Of a stretch of 5,337 bases of DNA, positions 1 to 5,337 are shown piece by piece. This stretch comes from an uncultured Porphyromonas sp. (lineage in GTDB: Bacteria > Bacteroidota > Bacteroidia > Bacteroidales > Porphyromonadaceae): positions 1-5,337 of the forward strand of contig URKO01000107.1 of assembly GCA_900548415.1 (NCBI GenBank). Reading direction: 5' to 3'. The notes under the pieces were generated by a model. The model saw only the letters and a program-made list of their open reading frames with translations, was not told the DNA's origin and made no database searches. The position numbers were made by a program, and so were the translations under genes. Every line of letters begins with the position of its first letter. Positions within the stretch are counted from its first letter, which is position 1.

Positions 1-5
1 GAGAA

Positions 6-23
6 GCTCCCCTAGGAGGGAGC
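6..23 (-). terminator. Possible intrinsic terminator hairpin after the urea transporter gene
   Basis: GCTCCC (6-11) and GGGAGC (18-23) can form a 6-bp G+C-rich stem with a 6-base loop, starting 21 bases after the TAA at 47-45. On the minus strand the stem is followed by TTCTC up to the window edge, so any U-run can be seen only in part. An overlapping stem (13-18 with 25-30) competes with it. The position after the last gene favours a terminator; the cut-off tail keeps confidence low. Confidence 0.4.
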
Positions 24-44
24 ACTCCTATTACTCGTACAAAG

Positions 45-965
45 TTAAGCATTAAATGATTGCGGTGCAACCTTTCGCCATCGTTGAGCTTGCACCACGC
101 CCCATACAGACAGCACAAAAGGAGCCGTCAGCGGGATCAAACCTGCATAGAGAGCGAGTAGCTCTAGGAGCACAGAGAGCACTACGGAGATGACTGCGTA
201 GAGCAAGTGTCGCTCGCTCGTACTAGCCCAATAGATGGCACAGAGCACGGCGTTGTAGCCTAGCAAGCCTTCGCGCCATACAGTCTCTGGTACAAAGGGG
301 ATCGCAAGCATCGGAATGAGGACTCCCAGCAAGGTGTAGAGAGCTTTGCGACGTGACTCCCAGGCGATAGCAAGGAAGAAGAGGACGCCGGTCAAGACAT
401 TCGCCTGAAACATCACCTGCCCGACACTATCCCCAAGTGCCACCCCGAGCATGCGCCACTGTGACTGCCCCTCCTCTAGCTGCGCCACAGAGTCGAGGAG
501 TCCTACCCCTTGCGGAGCTAGCATGCTCACGAGGAGTAGCACCCACACAGCGATGATAAAAGGTGCTGTCAGCCCGGGTAGCTGAGCATGCCGGCGGAAG
601 GCTCGCGCCAACCATGTGGAGAGAGCTGCTCCGACCACCAGCAGAAGGATCGAGAGCCAACTGATCTCCCAGTAGACACCGATGGCAATACCCACCAAGG
701 TGCCGTTGAAGCCGTAGAGGCCATCGGCTATCTCCGACTTCGTATCTCGCCAGAGCGAGGCGACCGACCGTGAGACCAAACAGCCCAGGAGAGCTAAGAG
801 TGCGAGCTGCCAAGAGTTGCAGAAGAGTCCTACCAAGATCAAGGTGCCAGACAAAGCACTTTGCAAGAGAAACACTTGACTGAACCCCAGTAAGAGGACC
901 TTTATCTCCTGAAAGATAGTTTGCACAAGACCTCCTCGGTGAGGAGCGATAGAGCTTTTCGTCAT
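45..965 (-). CDS. Urea transporter family (UT/SLC14-like) membrane protein
   Basis: Predicted inner-membrane channel for passive uptake of urea or a similar small neutral solute. The 306-residue length fits bacterial members of the family. The protein is strongly hydrophobic, with about ten membrane segments, and shows the family's internal duplication: SQVFLLQSALSG (29-40) matches GQVMFQANVLTG (182-193), GLYGFNGTLVGIAIG (82-96) matches GLLGYNAVLCAI (233-244), and LPGLTAPF (129-136) matches IPLTAPF (277-283). These are the regions that form the pore in known structures. In both halves the Asn-Pro seen in many family members after the Gln is replaced (QSAL, QANV), so urea selectivity is not certain. 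It is the last gene of the cluster, starting 9 bases after the permease stop, with no Shine-Dalgarno sequence. No urease gene is in the window. The family call is fairly firm; the substrate is inferred. Confidence 0.85.
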   Translation of the reverse strand: MTKSSIAPHRGGLVQTIFQEIKVLLLGFSQVFLLQSALSGTLILVGLFCNSWQLALLALLGCLVSRSVASLWRDTKSEIADGLYGFNGTLVGIAIGVYWEISWLSILLLVVGAALSTWLARAFRRHAQLPGLTAPFIIAVWVLLLVSMLAPQGVGLLDSVAQLEEGQSQWRMLGVALGDSVGQVMFQANVLTGVLFFLAIAWESRRKALYTLLGVLIPMLAIPFVPETVWREGLLGYNAVLCAIYWASTSERHLLYAVISVVLSVLLELLALYAGLIPLTAPFVLSVWGVVQAQRWRKVAPQSFNA

Positions 966-974
966 AGTTCGTAG

Positions 975-2222
975 TTATTCGAAGCGAAGTGCCGTCGTCG
1001 GTGAGATCCGCTGGATGATGCGTGCTGGGAGGAGTAAGAGCAGGAGACAGAGCAAGAGCGTTGCCACGTTGACCACGATCCACGCCACAGGGCGGATGCG
1101 CATCGCGACGTGCGAGATGTAGTAGACATTTGGGTCGAGCGTGAGCCACTGCCACTGGTACTGGCTCCAGATGATGACGCCCGCCAGGAGGTTGCCCCAG
1201 AGCATCCCCCAGGCGATGATGCGTAGAGCGATCGCCAAGCTCATCGTCGTGAGCGATCGATAGGTCATGCCGAGTGCCTTGAGCAAGCCGATGGTCTGCG
1301 TCAGGTCTAGGATAATGATCAGGAGTGCGTTGATCATTGTAAAGGCTGCCACCAGAGCCATCAGTACCAGCAGTATCTGCACATTCGGCCGTAGCGAGTC
1401 GATCCACTGATAGACACCGCCATTGATCTGAGAGCCGGTGTAGATCCCCAGCGTCTCCTTGGTGACGCCCGGCTCCGAGAGCGACTGAATCAACTGGTCT
1501 GAGAGCGAGGTCTCCATCTCTGAGAGCGAGCGATCCCTGTTCTTTGCGAGGATCTCAATGCGTGTGTACTGATCTGGTTGCCAGCCCCCCACACGTCCTA
1601 GCAGATCATTGGTCACGTAGGCGAGAGGCTGTGCCGTGTTGGTCAGCTCCAGTATCGCTATCAGCGTAAAGGAGCGCACAGACACCTTGTCACCTAGGAA
1701 GTAGAGCACGACCTTGTCACCGATCGTTAGTCCTAGCTTCTGCGCAGAGGCTTTAGGCAGGACGATCGGATTAGCCCCCTCAGCAAGTGTCGTGTCAGAC
1801 AAGTCACCCATAGCGCAGAGTGGCTCGAGGAATGTGAAGTCGTCTACCCCCGTGACGGCCACCCCCTGATAGGTACTGTCGGTCTTGATCATGCCGACAG
1901 CTGTACGGACGGGGCGCACGGAGGCTATCTCTGGCATCTCGCTCATCCGCTGCGTCATCTGGGGCGTCAGGGTGATCACATTGTCTAGGTCTATCGGCTG
2001 CTTGCCATACTCGCAGAGGATCACATCGCCTGTCACGAGCCGCACCGTATCACGGACGCTGTACTGAAAGCCGTCCATGATGGCAATGCCTAGGAGCATG
2101 ACCGCTAGGCTCAGTGCTATGGCTGGGATCGCAAAGCGCACCAAGGCATACACCTTGCTGTGACGACGATTATCGCGACTGTATAGCTGGCGAGCCAGCC
2201 AGATGGGTAGTCTTAGTCTCAT
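975..2222 (-). CDS. FtsX/MacB-family ABC transporter permease (LolC/LolE-type)
   Basis: Predicted inner-membrane permease of the type VII ABC group, which includes LolC/LolE (lipoprotein release) and MacB. The 415-residue length matches LolC/LolE. Order of parts: a basic cytoplasmic start with LARQLYSRDNRR (9-20); first membrane helix at about 28-49; a large periplasmic domain at about 50-278; then three helices at about 280-305, 326-352 and 376-400. The segment INALLIIILDLTQTIGLLKALGM (297-319), a helix followed by a cytoplasmic coupling region, is characteristic of FtsX-domain permeases, as is the C-terminal ISPTTALRFE. These proteins need a separate LolD-like ATPase and none is adjacent. 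The start codon overlaps the upstream ABC-F stop (ATGA) and follows a purine-rich AGGAGG, which suggests translational coupling. The family is clear; lipoprotein transport as the actual role is inferred. Confidence 0.88.
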   Translation of the reverse strand: MRLRLPIWLARQLYSRDNRRHSKVYALVRFAIPAIALSLAVMLLGIAIMDGFQYSVRDTVRLVTGDVILCEYGKQPIDLDNVITLTPQMTQRMSEMPEIASVRPVRTAVGMIKTDSTYQGVAVTGVDDFTFLEPLCAMGDLSDTTLAEGANPIVLPKASAQKLGLTIGDKVVLYFLGDKVSVRSFTLIAILELTNTAQPLAYVTNDLLGRVGGWQPDQYTRIEILAKNRDRSLSEMETSLSDQLIQSLSEPGVTKETLGIYTGSQINGGVYQWIDSLRPNVQILLVLMALVAAFTMINALLIIILDLTQTIGLLKALGMTYRSLTTMSLAIALRIIAWGMLWGNLLAGVIIWSQYQWQWLTLDPNVYYISHVAMRIRPVAWIVVNVATLLLCLLLLLLPARIIQRISPTTALRFE

Positions 2223-4120
2223 GCTTCCTCCTCGATAGCAGCTAGTTCAAACCAACGCTCAGACGCCTGCTCCATCTCTTGTTGCGCCTGTGCAATCTCC
2301 TCACCAGCCTTGAGCAGCTCTTCGTTGTTAAGGCGCCCCGAAGACATCCGCTGCTCTAGCTCCGCAATGCGTCCCTCGAGCTGCGGGATCTGCTGCTCCA
2401 GCTGCTGAAACTCTTGCTCCTCACGATAGCTGCGTCGCTTCTTTCGATTGCCTTGCCGAGTCGCCTGACTGGCTGCGGGTGCCGTGCTTTTGGTCTCCTG
2501 TGGCGTAGCCTGCTCAGCCGCTTGCTGCGCCTCGACCTCTTGCTGCAGACGATACTGGGTAAAGTTGCCCGGGAAGTCGCGAATATGCCCTCCCCGCTCG
2601 AAAACGAAGAGGTGCTCCACGAGCTTGTCCAGGAAGTAGCGGTCGTGCGTCACAATAATAAGGACACCCTCGAAGGAGCTAAGATAGCTCTCCAGCACGC
2701 CCAGCGTTGTAATGTCTAGATCATTCGTCGGCTCATCGAGTATGAGCAGGTTAGGGCTAGCCATCAGCACCGTACAGAGATAGAGTCGTCTGAGCTCACC
2801 GCCACTGAGCAGCGATACAGGCGTGTAGATACGATCACTGGTGAAGAGAAACCTCTGCAGTAGTTGCGTAGCTGAGACCGACTGACCCGTCACAGGATCT
2901 GTAATGTGACTGGCTATGTCAGAGATTATGTCGATCACCCGCTTGTCTGGGGCGTAGCTCGGTAACTTCTGCCCGAAGTAACCGACCTGCACCGTCTCGC
3001 CGATAAGCACTGAGCCACTGTCAGGCTCTAGCTCTCCAATGATCATCTTAAGCAGAGTCGTCTTGCCACAACCATTGGGACCGACGATGCCGACACGATC
3101 TCTGCGTGAGAAGGTGTAGTCAAAGTCTCGGATGAGCGGCTTCGACTCCTCAAAGCTCTTGGAGATATCCTTCAACTCGATCACCTGCTTGCCTAGGCGA
3201 ACGGACGAGTGAAGGGGCTCGATGGTCGTCTGCTCACGCAGTATCTGCCGCGCCTGAGAGAGTTCAGACGAGAGCTCTGCAAAGTGCTCCTTGCGGGCGC
3301 GTTGCTTGCCACCTCGCGCTTGCGGGGTAGCGCGCATCCAGACCAGCTCCTGACGATAGATATTAGCCAGTCGATCACTCGTCTGCGCCATTTGCTCTAG
3401 ACGCTCCTGACGCTTGGTAAGGAAGGTCTCATAGTTGCCCTCATAGTTATAAAGCTGCTGCTGATCCATCTCCACGATACGGGTACAGATGTGATCGAGG
3501 AAGTAGCGGTCGTGAGTCACCAGTAGGAGCGTGAGCCGTGAGCGCGAGAGGTAACCCTCGAGCCACTCGATCACCTCTAGGTCTAGGTGGTTCGTCGGCT
3601 CATCGAGGATCAAGAGATCAGGCTGCTGGAGCAAGACTCCGGCAAGTGCTACCCGCTTGACCTCACCGCCAGAGAGCAACTCCATAGGACGCTCCACATC
3701 GGTGATACGTAGGGCGTGCAGTATCGCTGTCGCCTCCTGCTCATATTGCCACGCGGAGAGACGATCCATATCGGGTAGAAGTCGCTCCTGCGCCTCCGCA
3801 TCGCCTCGCTCCACGGCACTCTGCCAGGCACCCACGAGATGCGCCGTGGGGTCATGGGGCGAAAAGACCGCATCGATCACCCGCACCCCCTCTGCAAAGC
3901 GATGCTGCTGAGAGAGGTAGCCGATGCGCAGCCCATTGCGTCGCGTGATCGTCCCGCTGTCAGGCTCTAGCTCGCCCATGATGATACGTAGTAGCGAGGA
4001 CTTGCCCGTTCCGTTGACCCCAACGAGTCCTACCTTGTCACCCTCTAGGAGCGAGAGCGAGATGTCCGCAAAGAGGACTCTATTGCCGAAACTTAGAGAG
4101 ACATTATTCAGCTGTAGCAT
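2219..4120 (-). CDS. ABC-F family ATPase, Uup-like
   Basis: A soluble protein with two ATP-binding cassettes and no membrane segment, which places it in the ABC-F class (ribosome-associated factors; E. coli Uup also acts on branched DNA and limits precise transposon excision). Domain 1: Walker A GVNGTGKS (34-41), signature LSGGE (149-153), Walker B LLILDEPTNHLD (169-180), H-loop THD (202-204). The inter-domain linker (about 240-305) is charged and contains the WMRATPQARGGKQRAR block typical of ABC-F. Domain 2: GPNGCGKT (347-354), LSGGE (438-442), LILDEPTNDLD (459-469), THD (491-493). A Gln/Ala/Thr-rich hinge (528-556) and a basic cluster NRKKRR (558-563) lead into a predicted coiled coil (about 565-630), as in Uup. 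The length of 633 matches E. coli Uup (about 635). All catalytic motifs are intact. The start overlaps the transglycosylase end by 17 bp and has AT-rich upstream sequence but no Shine-Dalgarno. Confidence 0.93.
   Translation of the reverse strand: MLQLNNVSLSFGNRVLFADISLSLLEGDKVGLVGVNGTGKSSLLRIIMGELEPDSGTITRRNGLRIGYLSQQHRFAEGVRVIDAVFSPHDPTAHLVGAWQSAVERGDAEAQERLLPDMDRLSAWQYEQEATAILHALRITDVERPMELLSGGEVKRVALAGVLLQQPDLLILDEPTNHLDLEVIEWLEGYLSRSRLTLLLVTHDRYFLDHICTRIVEMDQQQLYNYEGNYETFLTKRQERLEQMAQTSDRLANIYRQELVWMRATPQARGGKQRARKEHFAELSSELSQARQILREQTTIEPLHSSVRLGKQVIELKDISKSFEESKPLIRDFDYTFSRRDRVGIVGPNGCGKTTLLKMIIGELEPDSGSVLIGETVQVGYFGQKLPSYAPDKRVIDIISDIASHITDPVTGQSVSATQLLQRFLFTSDRIYTPVSLLSGGELRRLYLCTVLMASPNLLILDEPTNDLDITTLGVLESYLSSFEGVLIIVTHDRYFLDKLVEHLFVFERGGHIRDFPGNFTQYRLQQEVEAQQAAEQATPQETKSTAPAASQATRQGNRKKRRSYREEQEFQQLEQQIPQLEGRIAELEQRMSSGRLNNEELLKAGEEIAQAQQEMEQASERWFELAAIEEEA
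2223..2235 (-). promoter_or_regulatory. Ribosome binding site of the permease inside the ABC-F stop region
   Basis: On the minus strand the sequence GAGGAGGAAGC directly precedes the permease ATG, with AGGAGG (2232-2227) four bases from the start. It also encodes the Glu-Glu-Glu tail of the ABC-F protein, so part of its sequence is forced by coding. Together with the ATGA overlap it fits translational reinitiation. The spacing is a little short, and Shine-Dalgarno use is weak in Bacteroidota, so its function is uncertain. Confidence 0.4.
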
Positions 4121-5099
4121 ATTGAACTTTCGATTTATAAGATTGCGCTCGGGTGAAGACCTCTGTCACGTAGCGCACCGTGTGATCGCCATTAGCACGA
4201 CCATGCTGCACGAGTGGATGGTTGTAGTACTTCGGCTCGTTCAGGCGAACCATATAGAGCTCCACAGAGCCGTCCCAGCGATCAGGGTCTAAGCCTGCGT
4301 CCTCCGCCAGACGACGCGCATCGAGGACATGCGCACTGCCCGAATTGTAAGAGGCGAGGGTAAACTTCATCCGTTGCTCTGCATCAGTGATATGGGCAAA
4401 GGCGCGACCGAAGTCTTGCAGCGCCATGCAGGCTATGCGGACGGAGCTCTCGGCATGCTTGAGCTTAGCACGACTGTATCCATAGCGACGCCCCGTAGCG
4501 GGCATGATACCCATCAGCCCCGTGGCTCCTCCCATGCCGACGATCTCTGCACGAAACTTGGACTCCTGATAAGCTATCGCCGCTAAGACATACCAGTCCC
4601 AACCATATCGCTCACCATACCGCTGAAAGAGGTAGTCCCACTCAGAGATCATACCCTGACGCCTGGGAGACTGTGCTTGAGACTTGTCTGCCGAGGCCTT
4701 AGACGTCGAGGTAGATTTTGTCGATACCACTATTACTTCCTCTTCTTCGTCGTCTTCCTCCCCTTCGTAAAGATCGAAAAGCTGCAGCCTACTTGCTTCC
4801 ACATTGGGCCATATCGAGTCATCGTCCAGCAGATACTCCAGCGCATAGAGTGTGCTGTACTGCTCCAGCTCTTCGTAGGCCTCTCCAGCCCCCACCTCTG
4901 CAATCGGCACATCGTGCCACTCCGTCTGAGAGCGGTTCTCTACACGATCCGTCTTAGGCTGAGGTGCTCGATAGACCACGGCAAAGTAGTAGACGACACC
5001 CACGAGGACGGCTCCCCATAGCGACAGCGTTATGGTGCGTAGGAGCCTCCTCATACGAGTCGGATCACGACGTATCTCATCTCTTCGAGAGCATTTCAT
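4104..5099 (-). CDS. Membrane-anchored lytic transglycosylase, MltF-like SLT domain
   Basis: Predicted periplasmic enzyme that cleaves the MurNAc-GlcNAc bond of peptidoglycan and leaves a 1,6-anhydro end. A basic N-terminus and one hydrophobic segment (about 22-43) act as signal anchor; there is no lipobox. Residues 45-148 form a linker with an acidic run EGEEDDEEEE (112-121) followed by a Ser/Thr/Lys-rich stretch. The catalytic domain (about 150-320) has AYQESKF with probable catalytic Glu179, GATGLMGIMPATGRRYG (191-207), ASYNSGSAHVLDARRLAED (249-267) and RLNEPKYYNHPLVQHG (285-300). The last two blocks are MltF-type. E. coli MltF is over 500 residues and carries an amino-acid-binding-type domain before the catalytic part; here only about 100 residues fill that place. 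First gene of the cluster. Met16 (codon at 5054-5052) is an alternative start that would put the hydrophobic helix nearer the N-terminus. Confidence 0.9.
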   Translation of the reverse strand: MKCSRRDEIRRDPTRMRRLLRTITLSLWGAVLVGVVYYFAVVYRAPQPKTDRVENRSQTEWHDVPIAEVGAGEAYEELEQYSTLYALEYLLDDDSIWPNVEASRLQLFDLYEGEEDDEEEEVIVVSTKSTSTSKASADKSQAQSPRRQGMISEWDYLFQRYGERYGWDWYVLAAIAYQESKFRAEIVGMGGATGLMGIMPATGRRYGYSRAKLKHAESSVRIACMALQDFGRAFAHITDAEQRMKFTLASYNSGSAHVLDARRLAEDAGLDPDRWDGSVELYMVRLNEPKYYNHPLVQHGRANGDHTVRYVTEVFTRAQSYKSKVQYATAE

Positions 5100-5111
5100 G
5101 TCGCTAAGGTA

Positions 5112-5119
5112 CGAAATTA
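5112..5119 (-). promoter_or_regulatory. Weak candidate Bacteroidota -7 element
   Basis: The minus strand reads TAATTTCG here, one mismatch in the six fixed positions of the Bacteroidota -7 consensus TAnnTTTG. No TTTG -33 element is seen 19-25 bases upstream, where the heptamer array lies instead. Transcription from it would start only a few bases before the first ATG, which would suit Met16 of the transglycosylase better than Met1. This is a tentative call. Confidence 0.2.
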
Positions 5120-5150
5120 GAGATTAGAGGTGAGAGATTAGAGGTTAGGA
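5116..5150. repeat. Tandem array of a 7-nt unit upstream of the operon
   Basis: Five adjacent heptamers read on the plus strand as ATTAGAG, ATTAGAG, GTGAGAG, ATTAGAG, GTTAGGA. Three are identical and the others are variants; on the coding (minus) strand the unit is CTCTAAT. The array contains a 12-bp exact direct repeat, GAGATTAGAGGT, at 5120-5131 and 5134-5145. It ends 16 bases before the transglycosylase ATG, within the region where the promoter or leader should lie. Confidence 0.8.
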
Positions 5151-5241
5151 CTGACGCATTATATACAATGAACTCATCGACCTCTCTATTCTTCATTTGT
5201 CGTTACGTGTAGTTCCTAACAGAGCGATTATGATGCGTCAG
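5151..5241. repeat. Inverted repeat pair enclosing 67 bp upstream of the operon
   Basis: CTGACGCATTAT (5151-5162) and ATGATGCGTCAG (5230-5241) are inverted copies that match at 11 of 12 positions, with the outer 9 bp perfect. They enclose 67 bases of AT-rich sequence without a visible gene. They could be arms of a long hairpin, paired protein-binding sites, or the ends of a small decayed mobile repeat; no target-site duplication is evident. Confidence 0.5.
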
Positions 5242-5318
5242 CTCGGGCTGGGGAAATTCGACGCTAGCTCGTTACAATAATTTAGAGCCGACTACATATC
5301 GAAACGGCACTGTGTCGG

Positions 5319-5333
5319 GGAAAAGTGATTTCC
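5319..5333. repeat. Small hairpin at the right window edge
   Basis: GGAAA (5319-5323) and TTTCC (5329-5333) can pair around a 5-base loop; the outer bases extend the match imperfectly. The similar string GGGGAAA also occurs at 5250-5256. It may be part of a dispersed intergenic repeat or the terminator of an upstream gene, but the window ends four bases later, so its role cannot be decided. Confidence 0.3.
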
Positions 5334-5337
5334 ACGT

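Noticed and set aside
427..1407. 326-codon minus-strand open frame across the urea transporter and permease genes
   Set aside because: It lies in another frame of two clearly recognised genes and its translation is low in hydrophobic core and rich in Arg, His, Asp and Pro, as expected for a shadow frame.
2414..2719. 101-codon plus-strand open frame opposite the ABC-F C-terminal part
   Set aside because: Antisense to the intact hinge, Walker B2 and H-loop coding region; no supporting motif.
2219..4120. ABC-F gene as an antibiotic-resistance ribosomal protection factor
   Set aside because: The length, the DEPTNDLD second Walker B and the C-terminal coiled coil fit housekeeping Uup-type proteins; nothing points to a resistance subfamily.
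3924..4292. 122-codon plus-strand open frame opposite the ABC-F start and transglycosylase end
   Set aside because: It runs antisense to conserved Walker A and catalytic-domain coding sequence, and its translation shows no family motif.
4677..5021. Plus-strand open frames opposite the transglycosylase N-terminal half
   Set aside because: They arise from the complement of the acidic and Ser/Thr-rich linker; the translations are Arg/Leu/His-rich without recognisable domains.
5158..5163. Minus-strand TATAAT resembling a sigma-70 -10 box
   Set aside because: No -35-like hexamer at the right distance, and the probable host group uses TTTG/TAnnTTTG promoters; it may be just AT-rich DNA.
5272..5337. 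Open minus-strand frame from the edge to TAA, as a gene tail
   Set aside because: Only 21 codons with no recognisable motif; such a length is easily reached by chance.

Overview
The window looks like chromosomal DNA from a Bacteroidota bacterium, most likely Porphyromonas or a close relative. This is an inference from mid-range G+C (roughly mid-50s percent by eye), frequent CTAG tetranucleotides, mostly AT-rich or SD-poor translation starts, and protein versions resembling those of that group. No rRNA, tRNA, CRISPR array, insertion sequence or phage gene is visible.

Layout: all four protein genes lie on the minus strand and read from right to left as one compact cluster. In transcription order they are: (1) 5099-4104, a membrane-anchored lytic transglycosylase with an MltF-like catalytic domain; (2) 4120-2219, a Uup-type ABC-F ATPase with two nucleotide-binding domains and a C-terminal coiled coil; (3) 2222-975, a four-helix FtsX/MacB (LolC/LolE-type) permease; (4) 965-45, a urea-transporter-family membrane protein. 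Gene 1 overlaps gene 2 by 17 bp, gene 2 overlaps gene 3 through an ATGA stop/start, and 9 bp separate genes 3 and 4. Cotranscription, with translational coupling at the ATGA, is therefore likely. A G+C-rich hairpin 21 bases after the last stop codon, at the left window edge, may end the operon.

The 238 bases upstream of the cluster (5100-5337) hold no convincing gene. They contain a short tandem array of a 7-nt unit ending 16 bases before the first ATG, a near-perfect 12-bp inverted repeat around 67 bases, and a small hairpin at the right edge.

Functionally the cluster is a mixed set: cell-wall cleavage, a ribosome- or DNA-associated ATPase, an envelope (lipoprotein-type) permease and a small-solute channel. 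The permease lacks a LolD/MacB-type ATPase next to it, since ABC-F proteins do not normally power transporters. The urea transporter has no urease gene in view. I do not see a clearly new biological system. The most unusual features are the heptamer array at the operon head, the short MltF-like protein without its usual solute-binding domain, and the odd gene partnerships.
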